59,286 bases of DNA, from assembly GCA_022824615.1 (NCBI GenBank), contig JAJDZM010000220.1, forward strand, positions 1 through 59,286. Direction: 5' to 3'. The DNA is from Candidatus Binatia bacterium. GTDB lineage: Bacteria; Desulfobacterota; Binatia; Bin18. Position 1 is the first letter of the stretch; the number at the start of each line of letters is the position of its first letter. A model generated the notes under the pieces. That model was not told where the DNA came from. It did not search any database and was given only the letters and a program-made list of their open reading frames with translations. The position numbers and the translations under genes were made by a program. Of this stretch, positions 1 to 10,030 are shown piece after piece.

Positions 1-157
1 TGCCCCGCTTCAGACCGCCTGAGATCATGAGCGCGAGATTGGCCGCGTGGGAGTATAAGGACAAGCCCACGACCACCCGTAATAAATGCCGCTGCAAGAT
101 CAAATACGTCCCGCAGCCAAAGAGGACACCGATCACGCTGATAATCACGAATTCCAC
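1..157 (-). CDS. mrpC: Na+/H+ antiporter subunit C (MrpC/MnhC), 3' part off the edge
   Basis: Only the first 52 codons are in the window. The GTG start at 157 lies 3 bp after the stop of the upstream mrpA/B gene, with a GAGGAT ribosome site inside the end of that gene. The translation has the NuoK-like MrpC pattern: a first hydrophobic helix, then LLRVVVGLSLYSHAANL and SGGLKRG, which are characteristic of MrpC N-termini. MrpC is a membrane subunit of the multisubunit cation/proton antiporter. The gene runs off position 1, so its end and the following mrpD-G genes are not visible. Confidence 0.85.
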   Translation of the reverse strand, partial: MEFVIISVIGVLFGCGTYLILQRHLLRVVVGLSLYSHAANLALMISGGLKRG

Positions 158-160
158 GGA

Positions 161-2902
161 TTAATCCTCAGCAATGGCTCGAATAATGCCCAGCGAGGTG
201 CCAACCACGACCAGGTACACCCCAATGTCAAAACCCATAGCGGTGGCCAGTTCAACATCACCGAGCAGCGGAAAAGTATAATGGCCGATCGCGCTGGTCA
301 GAAACGGATAGCCAATAAATACAGAGCCAAGACCCGTGCCGGCGGCCAGCAGGAGCCCGACCGCAACTACCTGGAGCGGCTTCCAGGGCATCTCGCGCGA
401 GAAGGATTCCGCGTGAAAAGCCATCATCTGAAACGTCATCGCCACCGCGGTGAGCACACCGGCGATAAATCCGCCCCCCGGCGCATTATGGCCGCGTAGC
501 AACAGATAAAGGGCAAAGACCAGCATCAGATGGAGGGTGAGCCGGGCAAACGACTGAAGAATCGGCGAGGGGAAGGACACCATAAACATGGTGCCCAAGG
601 GCTGCTGCCCACGGACGCCCAGCTCGACCAGGGCGAGGACGCCAAGAACGGCCACGCTGAACACCGTAATCTCTCCCATGGTATCAAAGCCGCGAAAATC
701 AACCAGAATCACGTTGACCACGTTGTATCCGCCGGCCAGCAGATGGCTGTTTGCCAGATAGTAAGACGGAATAACGGAGGGGATGGAGGGACCGACATTC
801 GCGGCAAAAAGTAGCAGGCTCACCATGAGACCCGTGCCCACACTGATACCGATATTGAACAGGCGCGTGCGTGGGGTGTAGGGCTGCGGCCGAATCATCG
901 AGAAGTAGCGCAGAACCAGGAGAAACAGGACGAGGCTGACCGCTTCGACCAAGATCTGCGTTAAGGCCAGGTCTGGCGCACTGAAGAGCACAAAAAAGAT
1001 TGCCATGAGCGAGCCGACCAGACCGAGCGACAGCACGAGAACAATCCGCGAGTGAGTCCGGCAGCACATGATACCGGCGACCGCCATGAGCCCGGCCAGG
1101 CCGAGTTCGTGGTATTCCGGGCGAACGATATCCACCCGCAGAGCCATCTCCTCAAAGAAACTCCACAATGGAAGACTGAGCCCCACGATGAGGGCGACCA
1201 GGAGATAGCGGATATAGTCGGTCACCGAGCCGGTCATGTAGAGCGCCCGCGTCCAGTGGAAGAGGTGGGTGAAGCCGGTCAGACCGTCGGTGTACACCCG
1301 GTTGAACGAATACGCGGCCTGGTACTCACGTGCAGCCTGAAGAAAACGCCGCCGTAGCAAAAAGGCTCCACCACCCAGGACAATCGTCAGTGCACTCAAC
1401 CCCAGAGCCGGAGTCAACCCATGCCACAGGGCAAGATGAAGCTGGGGTGGGGCCCCGTGAATAACACGAAAGGCCGGTGTCACCAGGGCTTCCGCCAGAC
1501 TGGGAACCAGCCCGAATAGCACGGCCAAGCCGCTCAGAACGACAATTGGCGCAATCAGACCAAGTGTGGAGTGATGCTCGGCGTGAGAGGAGGCATGCGC
1601 TTGCTCAGGCGGCTGGGCGGCCGGAGCGAAAAACGTTCCGTGAAAGAAAATGAAAGAGTACAAAAAAGTCAGACAACTGGCGGTGAAGGCCAGTGTTGTC
1701 AGAAGCAGGTCCGCTTCGAGGACACTCTCATAGAATAATTCTTTACTCAGAAAGCCGCCCAGGGGCGGCAGGCCAGCCATGGACAGCGAAGCCAAGGTCG
1801 CCGCCAGCGTTAAGGTCGGCATGAGGGGACGCAGGCCGCCGAGTTGGCGCAGGTCGCGTGTCCCAGCTTCGTGCTCGACCGTCCCGGCCGTCAGAAACAG
1901 CGCGCCCTTAAAGGCCGCGTGGTTGAGAATATGCAGGACGGCCGCAAAGAGGGCGATTTCGGTTTGCAGACCGAGGAGAACGACGATCAAACCCAATTGG
2001 CTCACGGTTGAGTTGGCCAGCAAAGCTTTGAGATCGACCTGCTTACAGGCCAGCACGCCGCCCCACACCAGGGTGACTGTCCCTACGCTGGTCACCGTGG
2101 CGGACCAGATCGGATCGTCCGCAAATAACGGTGTCAGCCGAGCGATCAGATAGAGACCGGCTTTGACCATGGTGGCGGCGTGCAGATAGGCGCTCACCGG
2201 GGTCGGGGCCTCCATGGCCGACGGCAGCCAGATGTGGAACGGAAACTGGGCCGACTTGGCGAAAGCACCAACCAGGAAACACAGTCCTGCCACCGTGGAT
2301 ATGGAGGAGGAATCTGCCAGCAGGACCGATAGCTCGAATGTTCCGTGCTCGGCATACACGGCCAAGATGCCGAACAGCATGACCAGACCGCCGATCGCCG
2401 TCAGACCGAACGCCTTGATCGCGCCTTCACACGCCGCGGCCCGATGTGAGCGAAAACCGTTGAGCAGAAACGACGAGACGCTCGTCAATTCCCAGAAGAC
2501 CAACAGTAAGATCAGATTGTCGGCCAGCACCACGCCCATCATGGCGGCGTTAAACAAGAGCAGGAAACGGTACAGGCGGGACAGCGTGGGGTCGTCAGCC
2601 ATGTAGAACGCGGCATAGATGAAAACAAAGACGCCCACCCCTGAGATTAGACCGGTGAAGAGCCAACTCAGGCCGTCCAGGCTGAAACTCACATACAGCC
2701 CCAGGCTCGGGACCCACGGCCAGGAGCACTGAATCCGCTCTCCGGCCTGGACCGTTGCCCAGAGCGAGATGACGATCAGCAGTTGAAGAATCGGGACCAG
2801 GGAATCGGCTGGCGCCAGACGCTGGCGCCAGCGCTCCGGCCAGGACACCAGCGAACCGAGTAACGGGAGCAGAACCAGACTGATAAGAAGGAATCCAGGC
2901 AC
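161..2902 (-). CDS. mrpA: Na+/H+ antiporter subunit A fused to subunit B (MrpA/MrpB-type)
   Basis: About 913 residues, an integral membrane protein of the Mrp (Mnh/Pha) multisubunit cation/proton antiporter. The first ~500 residues are NuoL/MrpA-like (proton-translocating module; [19 protein letters not shown] and [10 protein letters not shown] are typical). Then follow the MrpA C-terminal helices, and the last ~150 residues match MrpB, with [14 protein letters not shown], so A and B are one polypeptide as in PhaAB proteins. I place the start at GTG 2902 with AAAGGTG upstream. An ATG at 2986 is in frame but would add a peptide encoded by a G-rich repeat, which is unlikely. The next gene, mrpC, starts 3 bp later. 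Expected role: Na+ and pH homeostasis. Confidence 0.9.
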   Translation of the reverse strand: MPGFLLISLVLLPLLGSLVSWPERWRQRLAPADSLVPILQLLIVISLWATVQAGERIQCSWPWVPSLGLYVSFSLDGLSWLFTGLISGVGVFVFIYAAFYMADDPTLSRLYRFLLLFNAAMMGVVLADNLILLLVFWELTSVSSFLLNGFRSHRAAACEGAIKAFGLTAIGGLVMLFGILAVYAEHGTFELSVLLADSSSISTVAGLCFLVGAFAKSAQFPFHIWLPSAMEAPTPVSAYLHAATMVKAGLYLIARLTPLFADDPIWSATVTSVGTVTLVWGGVLACKQVDLKALLANSTVSQLGLIVVLLGLQTEIALFAAVLHILNHAAFKGALFLTAGTVEHEAGTRDLRQLGGLRPLMPTLTLAATLASLSMAGLPPLGGFLSKELFYESVLEADLLLTTLAFTASCLTFLYSFIFFHGTFFAPAAQPPEQAHASSHAEHHSTLGLIAPIVVLSGLAVLFGLVPSLAEALVTPAFRVIHGAPPQLHLALWHGLTPALGLSALTIVLGGGAFLLRRRFLQAAREYQAAYSFNRVYTDGLTGFTHLFHWTRALYMTGSVTDYIRYLLVALIVGLSLPLWSFFEEMALRVDIVRPEYHELGLAGLMAVAGIMCCRTHSRIVLVLSLGLVGSLMAIFFVLFSAPDLALTQILVEAVSLVLFLLVLRYFSMIRPQPYTPRTRLFNIGISVGTGLMVSLLLFAANVGPSIPSVIPSYYLANSHLLAGGYNVVNVILVDFRGFDTMGEITVFSVAVLGVLALVELGVRGQQPLGTMFMVSFPSPILQSFARLTLHLMLVFALYLLLRGHNAPGGGFIAGVLTAVAMTFQMMAFHAESFSREMPWKPLQVVAVGLLLAAGTGLGSVFIGYPFLTSAIGHYTFPLLGDVELATAMGFDIGVYLVVVGTSLGIIRAIAED

Positions 2903-2952
2903 TCCGTTCACCTTTCCATGCGTACTGATTGCCGAGCAGTCTGAGCAGGGGA

Positions 2953-2984
2953 CCCTTATCCCCAACCCCTTATCCCTAACCCCC
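2953..2984. repeat. C-rich heptamer-like repeat upstream of mrpA
   Basis: Short runs of CCCTTATCCC / CCCTAACCCC type follow each other (GGGATAAGG / GGTTAGGG on the other strand), with four G-tracts within about 30 bp on the minus strand. It lies in the 257-bp gap between the divergent mrpA and crotonase genes and could fold as a G-quadruplex, but no function is shown. Confidence 0.5.
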
Positions 2985-3159
2985 AATGAAATAGCCTGCC
3001 TCCTCGGATGTGTCTAACCCGTATGCAACGACTCATGCCCCTGTTGGTGTCCGATAGATTGTGGGCTTTTCCATCTTTCTGATTCTCTCTACAACTCAGA
3101 CTTATACGCGAGGACCAAAACTTTGGGCCGATTATCTGTAATAAGCGGGAGGTGATGAA

Positions 3160-4005
3160 ATGACAGATCAAACACGCATAGCCAGCTATGGCGACAACGA
3201 GAGTGTCCTCGTAGACGAAGTGAACGGAGGCGAGGGACTCTTTGTCGTCACAATGAATAACCCTAAGGAATTTAATGTACTCAGTAGCGGTTTTATGCGC
3301 GCGATCGCAGAAGCTTTCGACGGCATCACAGCCTTGCGCAACCCTGACCCCAATAATGACAGAGTCCGCGCTGTGATTTTACGTGCCGCGGGTCGTGCGT
3401 TTACCGTTGGTCTCGATATTGGAAAGCTGGATGAATATCTGGAAGCGGGAATCACTCCCGCTGGCGATCCGTTTCGGGCGATGTGGGAGTGCCCTTTCCC
3501 AATTATTGGTGCAGTCAATGGGCCAGCGGTGACGGGCGGCTTCGAGATCGCGTTGTGTTGCGATGTGTTACTTGCCTCGGAGCGTGCAGTGTTTATGGAC
3601 AATCACGCGAAATATGGGGTACATCCCGGACGCCGTATTTCGCAGCGGCTCGCCCAGGTCTGTGGTATGAATAACGCCAAGCTAGCGACCATGGCAGCGT
3701 ATCCGATAGACGCTCAACTCGCTTTTAACTGGGGGTTGGTGCAACAGGTGTTTGCGACTAACGAAGAACTGGACCGCGAGAGCTTGAACATCGCGCGTCT
3801 CATGTCACAAAACCATCCGGTAATGGTGAAACGCTATAAGGACCTGCTCGAACGCGGAGCACTCGACAGCTACCGGGCTGGTCTTGCATTGGAAGAAAAT
3901 TCAGAGAAGACTTACTACGACGACCTCACCGACGTGGCAGCCTCACTCAAGGACGGAGCGGAGAAATTTCGGGCTATGGTCCATTGGGTTGCTGAGCGAG
4001 ATTAA
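3160..4005 (+). CDS. enoyl-CoA hydratase/isomerase (crotonase) family protein
   Basis: 281 residues. The ATG at 3160 follows a GGGAGGTGA ribosome site. Crotonase hallmarks are present: the first oxyanion-hole segment (AFTVGLDIGKL) near residues 85-95 and the second (NGPAVTGGFEIAL) near residues 119-131, carrying the glutamate equivalent to the first catalytic Glu. The second classical Glu region is replaced by HPGRRISQRLAQ, so hydratase versus isomerase or hydrolase activity cannot be told. Cytosolic acyl-CoA metabolism is expected. It stands alone on the plus strand, 242 bp before the LLM gene; no unambiguous gene fills that gap. Confidence 0.85.
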   Translation: MTDQTRIASYGDNESVLVDEVNGGEGLFVVTMNNPKEFNVLSSGFMRAIAEAFDGITALRNPDPNNDRVRAVILRAAGRAFTVGLDIGKLDEYLEAGITPAGDPFRAMWECPFPIIGAVNGPAVTGGFEIALCCDVLLASERAVFMDNHAKYGVHPGRRISQRLAQVCGMNNAKLATMAAYPIDAQLAFNWGLVQQVFATNEELDRESLNIARLMSQNHPVMVKRYKDLLERGALDSYRAGLALEENSEKTYYDDLTDVAASLKDGAEKFRAMVHWVAERD

Positions 4006-4247
4006 CACAATAGGACAGTGCCGTGACCTTGGCGCCCTCCAGTACCCGGAAGAGGACTAGCAAAGAAAGCATGGACGGACGAATCGCACTCTTCCGTTGT
4101 GGAGTTGAAACAACTAAATAAGCTGCTGGAGCATGGATTTGCAGTCTATGAAGACGGAGAGGCGGCCGTCCAAAGCGCCATTGGTCTGTCTCCGGTGTGC
4201 CTATTTGATTCGTCAGGAACGCCGGGAAAGAAAGTAAGGGGTGTCGT

Positions 4248-5321
4248 ATGCCCATGAATATTCTTGGTATGATCGGCGTGTCCCCGCCGGGTGGTGGAGC
4301 CACGGTGCACGTCATTGGGGGTGGTATCGATCGAGAATACCTACGCCGTTTTGCCCAGGCGCATGAGCACGCCGGTTTTGACTCCGTATTAGTCGGTTAC
4401 ACGTCTTCCTCTGCCGAAGGCTTTCAAGTGGCCCAATACGCTGCCGCCTACACCGAACAGCTCAACTTCCTAGTCGCCCACCGTCCTGGCTTTGTCATGC
4501 CGACCCTCGCCGCGCGGACGGCCGCCACGTGCGATACGCTGATAGGCGGACGGCTGTGGCTACACATTATTTCGGGGACAGCCGATGCTGAGCAACAACG
4601 TGATGGTGACTGGCTCAGTCACGACGAGCGCTATGTCCGGACAGAAGAATATCTGGAGATCCTGCGCCGGATGTGGGCAGCTGATAAGCCATTCAACTTT
4701 GAGGGACGCTATTACTCAGTCAAGAAAGCCTTCTCTGAAGTCCGCTCCGCCCAGCAGCCCCATGTGCCCATCTATTTTGGTGGGGCCTCCGACGCTGCGA
4801 TTCAGGTTGGAGCCAAGCATGCTGATGTGTATGCCCTCTTTGGCGAGCCACGCGCCTCGCTGAAAGCCATGATGGACCGTATCTCCGCAGAAGCGGCACG
4901 GTATAACCGCCAGCCCCGTTTTAATGTGTCCCTCCGACCGATTATCGCGCCGACTGAGGGAGCAGCGTGGGACAAAGCACGCGGAATCCTGGCTCGTTTA
5001 GAAGAGTCTAGCCCTCGATTACCTCTCAAGGTCGAGGCCGAGTTTAGCCGTCGCCTGACCCGGTTGGCTGACGAGCGAGAGGTCTATGATGAACGTCTGT
5101 GGATGGGCCTCGTGAAGATCTCCGGAGCAAGCGGTAATACCACGGCCTTGGTCGGGACTCCTGAGCAAGTCGCGGAATCCATCGTCGCCTATTACGACTT
5201 GGGCATGCGCGGCGTGCTCATCCGTGGATTTGACCCGTTTAATGACGTCACGGAATTTGGCCAAGAGCTCATCCCGAGAATCCGGGCGCTTGTGGCTGAG
5301 CGTGAGGCACAAGCCGCCTAG
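4248..5321 (+). CDS. LLM class flavin-dependent oxidoreductase, SsuD-like
   Basis: 357 residues with the luciferase-like monooxygenase fold. The segment LIGGRLWLHIISG (residues ~90-102), then DGDWLSHDERYVRTEEYLEI, and PFNFEGRYYSV are the typical SsuD-subgroup pattern, so FMNH2-dependent oxygenation of a sulfonate or related small substrate is likely. The ATG at 4248 has AAGGGG 7 bp upstream; ATG 4254 is an alternative. It is followed 20 bp later by an SDR gene on the same strand, suggesting a two-gene unit. The substrate is not identifiable from sequence, and no sulfonate transporter is adjacent. Confidence 0.85.
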   Translation: MPMNILGMIGVSPPGGGATVHVIGGGIDREYLRRFAQAHEHAGFDSVLVGYTSSSAEGFQVAQYAAAYTEQLNFLVAHRPGFVMPTLAARTAATCDTLIGGRLWLHIISGTADAEQQRDGDWLSHDERYVRTEEYLEILRRMWAADKPFNFEGRYYSVKKAFSEVRSAQQPHVPIYFGGASDAAIQVGAKHADVYALFGEPRASLKAMMDRISAEAARYNRQPRFNVSLRPIIAPTEGAAWDKARGILARLEESSPRLPLKVEAEFSRRLTRLADEREVYDERLWMGLVKISGASGNTTALVGTPEQVAESIVAYYDLGMRGVLIRGFDPFNDVTEFGQELIPRIRALVAEREAQAA

Positions 5322-5341
5322 CATAGGAAGGAGAGAGGCAT

Positions 5342-6100
5342 ATGGCCCTAGCAGAGAAAGTGGCGCTCGTGACCGGCGCGTCACGGGGTATCGGTCGAGC
5401 CGTTGCACTCAAACTGGCCCAAGAAGGGGCGCATATAGCCGTTCATTACAATCAAAACCAGGAAGCGGCCGAGCACACCCTGGCGACCCTGCCTGACGGC
5501 CCTCATCAGATCTTTCAAGCCGACCTTGCCGACGCACAGGCCGTGGAGGCGCTGATGTCTGCCATGCTCAGCCAAATGGGCAGACTCCAGATTGTTGTGA
5601 ATAACGCCGCCATCAACGAGTGGCAGCCGCCGCTTCGGGTTGACTACGAGGTGTGGAACGACGTGTGGCAGCGTTCGCTTGATACGAACCTGGTCGGCCC
5701 GGCCAATGTGATGTTCTGGGCCGCCCGGCATATGGCGGAACACGGCGGAGGGCAAATGGTGAATATCTCCTCACGGAGCGCTTTTCGGGGAACGCCAAAA
5801 GCGCCCGCCTATGCGGCGAGTAAGGCCGCTCTCAACGCCATGAGCCAATCGCTGGCCCAGGCCTTCGCTCCGCATAACATCTTTGTGTATGTTGTCGCGC
5901 CGGGCTTTGTGGAAACCGATATGTCCGCATCCATTCTTGCCAGTCCCCGCGGTGAAGCCATCCGCCAACAGAGCCCACTCGGCCGAGTGGGCAAGCCGGA
6001 AGAGGTGGCTGCCATCGTCGCCTTCCTCGCCTCAGGCGAAGCAAATTTTGCAACCGGGACGATTGTCGATGTGAATGGCGCTTCGTATACGAGGACGTAA
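5342..6100 (+). CDS. short-chain dehydrogenase/reductase (FabG-like)
   Basis: 252 residues, classical SDR: the NAD(P) motif TGASRGIG at residues ~11-18, NNA near residue 84, catalytic Ser in NISSRSAF and Tyr/Lys in YAASK. The ATG is preceded by AGGAAGGAGAG. It lies 20 bp downstream of the SsuD-like monooxygenase and is probably co-transcribed. Arg after TGAS suggests NADPH preference, which is a family rule rather than shown here. It ends 15 bp before the convergent hydroxylase operon on the other strand. Confidence 0.88.
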   Translation: MALAEKVALVTGASRGIGRAVALKLAQEGAHIAVHYNQNQEAAEHTLATLPDGPHQIFQADLADAQAVEALMSAMLSQMGRLQIVVNNAAINEWQPPLRVDYEVWNDVWQRSLDTNLVGPANVMFWAARHMAEHGGGQMVNISSRSAFRGTPKAPAYAASKAALNAMSQSLAQAFAPHNIFVYVVAPGFVETDMSASILASPRGEAIRQQSPLGRVGKPEEVAAIVAFLASGEANFATGTIVDVNGASYTRT

Positions 6101-6115
6101 TGCTTTGGAAGAAGA

Positions 6116-8482
6116 CTAACGCCCATCAGCCCCCGCCGCCCGCACCAACCGAAACAATTTCTCCGGAGTCATCGGAATCTCGTTGATCTCTATGCCCAGG
6201 TGAGCCAGGGCGTCGGAGACCGCGTTGGCAATCGCGGCCGGCGCACCGATGGTGCCGCCTTCTCCCATGCCGCGAAATCCGCCCAGCGTAGTCGGGGAGG
6301 GCGTTTCAATGTGATGGACTTCTATGGGCAGGAGTTCGGAGGCGGTTGGGACGAGGTAGTCCATCAGCGAGCCGGTCAGCAGTTGACCTTCGTCGTCGTA
6401 CACCACTTCTTCATACAGAGCGGCTCCAATGCCTTGGGCCACGCCGCCACGGACCTGACCGTCAACGATCAGCGGGTTAATGATCCGTCCGCAATCTTCA
6501 ACCACAATATAGCGCTTGATTGTGACCGCGTACGTCTCGGTATCGACCTCCACGACCGCAGCGTGAGTGGCGCTTGAAGCCGTCCCAAAGAACGGATCGT
6601 AGAAGCGCGTGACCTCCAGCCCTGGTTCCATGTCTTTGGGTAGCCGTCGCAGACCCGCATAGGCCGTCTTCGCGACATCACGAAAAGGCAGCCGGCGCTC
6701 CGGCTTGTCGCGCAGGAAAACCTGGCCGTCTCGGATGTCCAGGTCGGCCGGATTGCTCTCCATCATGTGGCCGGCAATCTTCAGCGCCTTTTCCTTGAGC
6801 GCCTGGCCCGCCCGGATGGCCGCGCCACCGGCTAACACGGCGCTGCGGCTGGCATAGGTTCCCGTTCCTTGGGGGGCGAGCGCGGTATCGCCGCAGATCA
6901 CCCGAACGCTGCCAAAGGAAACGCCCAGCGCGTCCGCCACCACCTGGGCCAGCGCGGTCTCATGGCCCTGCCCCTGAGGGGCGACGCTGAAGGTGGCGAT
7001 GACGGTCCCGGCCGGATCGACACGCAGGAAGGCGGCCTCGGTTCCGGTCGCAATCGGCATGCCCGGTGAGACGGGAATAGCTGACCCCACCCCGGTCAGT
7101 TCGATATAGGTGGCAAAGCCAACGCCGACCCATCGCCCCGCGGCGCGTGCCTGCACGCGCCACTGTGCGGTCGCGTCAGAATCCAGTACGTCCCGCGCCT
7201 TTTGCATGCACTCGGTCAGGCTGGCTTGATCCCACACAAGGCCGGACGGCGTTTTGTACGGAAATTCGTCGGCCCGGATATAGTTCTTGAGCCGCAGTTC
7301 GGCCGGGTCCAGGGCCAGCCGGCGCGCGGCCCGGTCCATCAAACTTTCCAGCACAAAGGTCGTAATCGGACGGCCCACCCCACGGTACGGTCCCATCGGC
7401 GCCTTACACGTGGCCACCCCGCGATTGCGTCCCCGATAGTGCGGCATCCGGTACGGGCCGGACAGAAAGCTGATGGTTTGGATCGGCTCAACCGTGGCCG
7501 TCCAGGGATAAATGGAGTACGCACCAATATCCGTTGTCACGTCTGCTCTGAGACCGATAATGGTGCCGTCGGCCTGGAGGCCCAGTTCGGCGTCCACGAT
7601 TTCATCCCAGGCCTGCGTTGATGTCTTGAGGTCTTCCTGGCGGTCGCTGATCCATTTGACCGGTCGTTTCAGCAGTCGGGCGACCGCACACAGGACAATC
7701 TCTTCGGGATAGAGCGAAGACTTGGCTCCGAATCCGCCCCCCACGTCAGCGGCAACCACGCGAATATAATGCTCGGGCATGTCCAGCAGGTCGGCCAAGA
7801 CATCCCGGAGCAGGCCCGGACACTGGGTGGCGGAGCGCAGCGTAAGCTCCCCCGTCCCCGCGCGATAGTCAGCCAGACAGCCACGATTTTCCATACACAC
7901 GGTGGCGTGTCGCCGAAACCGGAACCGGTCACGCACCCGCACGGCTGCGCCGGCGAGTGCGGCATCTACATCGCCTCGGGCAAACTCGCGCGACAAGAGG
8001 ACGTTACTCCCGGCTTCATCGTGCAGCACGGGCGCATCCGGCTGGGCCGCGTCCCGCTCGTTGGCCACGGTCGGCAGCGGGTCGTATTCAACGCGAATCC
8101 ATTCGATGGCGTCTTCGGCGAGGTAGCGATTTTCCGCAATGACCACGGCGAGCGCTTCCCCGACATAGCGCACCTTGTCAACCGCCAACGGCGGGAAGCT
8201 GGTCTCTTTGTACTCCCGCATTTTTGAGACGGCACGGACCGGTTTGACCAGCGAGACAAGGTCTTTTCCGGTGAGGACGGCGACAACGCCCTCACGCGTC
8301 CGGGCCGCTGAAGTATCGAGCTGGGTCATCCGTGCGTGCGCGTACGGGCTGCGCAGGAAGGCGGCATGGAGCAGGCCCGGCGGGTGGTGGTCGTCCACAT
8401 ACGCGCCCTGGCCGGTCAGCAAACGTTGATCTTCGCGGCGCTTCACCCGCGCGCCAACCAACTTTGGAGTAAATTCTTCCAC
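6116..8482 (-). CDS. molybdenum hydroxylase large subunit (xanthine dehydrogenase/CoxL family)
   Basis: 788 residues, molybdopterin cytosine dinucleotide-binding subunit. The N-terminus GARVKRREDQRLLTGQGAYVDD is the usual CoxL-type start. The active-site loop reads PYRGVGRP, unlike the AYRCSFR of true aerobic CO dehydrogenase, so this is a form II-like or other aldehyde/N-heterocycle hydroxylase rather than a proven CODH. The catalytic Glu is in MGEGGTIG (Glu ~741). It is third in an operon with the FAD and iron-sulfur subunits. The 63-bp gap before it contains a small CCCCTCC/GGAGGGG hairpin at 8506-8521 that could lower downstream expression. Confidence 0.9.
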   Translation of the reverse strand: MEEFTPKLVGARVKRREDQRLLTGQGAYVDDHHPPGLLHAAFLRSPYAHARMTQLDTSAARTREGVVAVLTGKDLVSLVKPVRAVSKMREYKETSFPPLAVDKVRYVGEALAVVIAENRYLAEDAIEWIRVEYDPLPTVANERDAAQPDAPVLHDEAGSNVLLSREFARGDVDAALAGAAVRVRDRFRFRRHATVCMENRGCLADYRAGTGELTLRSATQCPGLLRDVLADLLDMPEHYIRVVAADVGGGFGAKSSLYPEEIVLCAVARLLKRPVKWISDRQEDLKTSTQAWDEIVDAELGLQADGTIIGLRADVTTDIGAYSIYPWTATVEPIQTISFLSGPYRMPHYRGRNRGVATCKAPMGPYRGVGRPITTFVLESLMDRAARRLALDPAELRLKNYIRADEFPYKTPSGLVWDQASLTECMQKARDVLDSDATAQWRVQARAAGRWVGVGFATYIELTGVGSAIPVSPGMPIATGTEAAFLRVDPAGTVIATFSVAPQGQGHETALAQVVADALGVSFGSVRVICGDTALAPQGTGTYASRSAVLAGGAAIRAGQALKEKALKIAGHMMESNPADLDIRDGQVFLRDKPERRLPFRDVAKTAYAGLRRLPKDMEPGLEVTRFYDPFFGTASSATHAAVVEVDTETYAVTIKRYIVVEDCGRIINPLIVDGQVRGGVAQGIGAALYEEVVYDDEGQLLTGSLMDYLVPTASELLPIEVHHIETPSPTTLGGFRGMGEGGTIGAPAAIANAVSDALAHLGIEINEIPMTPEKLFRLVRAAGADGR

Positions 8483-8545
8483 GCTACTTCCTCAGCCCTA
8501 CACGTCCCCTCCTCGGAGGGGTGGGTTTCCTGCCCTGCCCTATCC

Positions 8546-9088
8546 TCACTGATCCTCTTCACCTGCCCTGAGCGTCTCCGCCGCGGCCTGAACGGCCTCA
8601 ACAATCCCCTGATAGCCCGTACAGCGACACAGCACCGCAGATAAGCCCGCGCGGATTTCTGCCTCGCTCGGGGCCGCGTTTGTTTGGAGTAAATCGTACG
8701 CGGTCATGAGCATGCCCGGCGTACAGAACCCGCACTGGAGTCCGTGGTGTTCCCAAAAGGCGGTTTGCAGGGGATGGAGTTGACCAGTCTTTCCTGGGAG
8801 CGCGGGCGGCCCGCCCGATTGAGGGGCCAAGCCCTCAACGGTCATCAACTCCGCTCCATCGGCCTGAACGGCCAGCATCAGACACGAGCGGGCAGCTTCG
8901 CCATTGATGAGAATCGTGCACGCCCCGCAGATGCCGTGTTCACAGCCGACATGAGAGCCTGTCAGGCCCAGGTCTTCACGCAGAAAATCAACCAGCAGTT
9001 TGCGCGGCTCCACCTGCCCTCGGTGCTCCGTACCGTTGACGCGGAGCGTGACCGGTCTCGCTTGGCTGTGCTCGTTCGGCTCGCTCAT
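8546..9088 (-). CDS. molybdenum hydroxylase (2Fe-2S) subunit, CoxS-like
   Basis: 180 residues. It contains the plant-type ferredoxin motif CEHGICGACTI with a further Cys downstream, and the C-terminal cluster motifs CGFCTPGM and CRCTGYQGI, i.e. the two 2Fe-2S clusters that pass electrons from Mo cofactor to FAD. The start ATG overlaps the stop of the FAD subunit gene (ATGA, 9085-9088), showing translational coupling. It is slightly longer than usual (about 160) because of an insertion around residues 85-95 (PQSGGPPALPGK). Confidence 0.92.
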   Translation of the reverse strand: MSEPNEHSQARPVTLRVNGTEHRGQVEPRKLLVDFLREDLGLTGSHVGCEHGICGACTILINGEAARSCLMLAVQADGAELMTVEGLAPQSGGPPALPGKTGQLHPLQTAFWEHHGLQCGFCTPGMLMTAYDLLQTNAAPSEAEIRAGLSAVLCRCTGYQGIVEAVQAAAETLRAGEEDQ

Positions 9089-9960
9089 GCCCTGCGCTCC
9101 CGGCCGCGCTCGAGTGCCCGCTGAATCGCCCGACGGGTCAGCACCTCGGTTAGATGACGCCGAAAATCTGCGGAGGCATGGATATCGCTATCGGGTTCAA
9201 CGAGTTCAGCGGCTTTGGCCGCGGCGCGCTGAATGCTCTGTTCAGTGACGCCTTCCTGCACCAGAATGTCCTCTGCGGTACGCAGGCGGATTGGAGTTGG
9301 CCCGACTCCAGCGGCAGCCAGACGTGCGGTCCGACACTGCTCGCCCTCCGCATCAATCACGCCGGCAACGCCAACGAGGGCAAAATCTCCGTGCCGCCGG
9401 GCCACCTCTTCGAACGCACAACCGCTTGTCGGCGGAGCGGGTGAAAAGCGGATTTCGGTGACAATCTCGTTCGGCGCAAGGACGGTTGTCAGGTAGCTTA
9501 CAAAAAATTCTTCAGCAGAAACGCTTCGCTGTCCCCCCGGTCGCTGAAGGACCAGCTCAGCGTCTAAAACCAGCGCAACAGCGGGATATTCCGCCGCGGG
9601 GTCGGCATGGGCCAGGCTACCACCAATGGTGCCGCGGGTGCGGATGGGCAGATGGCCGACCAGCGTGGTTGCCTCAGACAGCAGCGGAAGCTGGCGGCGC
9701 ACCAATTCCGAAAACTCAATCGTTCTCTGGCGGGTCAACGCGCCAATGCGAACCTGGTCGTTCTCTTGCCGAAGATACGATAACTCTGCCACGCGGTTGA
9801 TATCGATCAGGGCGGACGGATAGCTCAGCCGGAAATTCAGCAGCGGCATCAGACTCTGCCCGCCGGCCAATACTTTTGCGTCGTCTCCATAGCGCTCCAG
9901 AAGAGCGAGCGCTTCATCAAGCTGCGTCGGTGCGTGATAGGCAAACGGCGGCGGCTTCAT
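9085..9960 (-). CDS. molybdenum hydroxylase FAD-binding subunit, CoxM-like
   Basis: 291 residues. FAD-binding motifs AGGQSLMPLLNFRL (~32-45) and TIGGSLAHADPAAE (~112-125) are clear, followed by the CO dehydrogenase flavoprotein C-terminal domain. It is the first gene of the M-S-L operon read leftwards and couples by a 4-bp overlap to the 2Fe-2S subunit. Together the three proteins form a heterohexameric hydroxylase that oxidises an aldehyde or heterocycle with water as oxygen source. No maturation genes (coxD/xdhC) are adjacent. Confidence 0.92.
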   Translation of the reverse strand: MKPPPFAYHAPTQLDEALALLERYGDDAKVLAGGQSLMPLLNFRLSYPSALIDINRVAELSYLRQENDQVRIGALTRQRTIEFSELVRRQLPLLSEATTLVGHLPIRTRGTIGGSLAHADPAAEYPAVALVLDAELVLQRPGGQRSVSAEEFFVSYLTTVLAPNEIVTEIRFSPAPPTSGCAFEEVARRHGDFALVGVAGVIDAEGEQCRTARLAAAGVGPTPIRLRTAEDILVQEGVTEQSIQRAAAKAAELVEPDSDIHASADFRRHLTEVLTRRAIQRALERGRERRA

Positions 9961-10030
9961 TCTGTCCTGGCTTGTATCCGGCTCGGTGCAGGTGGTAAAG
10001 GGTGCAACGTTACATACAGAAAGGAGTCCT

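Noticed and set aside
2953..2984. CRISPR or telomere-like array at the G-rich heptamers; other repeats also checked for CRISPR
   Set aside because: Only a few irregular units, no spacers of constant length, no cas genes in the window.
4027..4257. Open frame ending KVRGVVCP over the LLM start
   Set aside because: Looks mildly protein-like but has no start codon in a suitable place; at most a gene remnant.
6116..9960. Labelling the operon as aerobic CO dehydrogenase
   Set aside because: The active-site loop is PYRGVGR, not AYRCSFR of the form I enzyme; only a CODH-like hydroxylase is supported.
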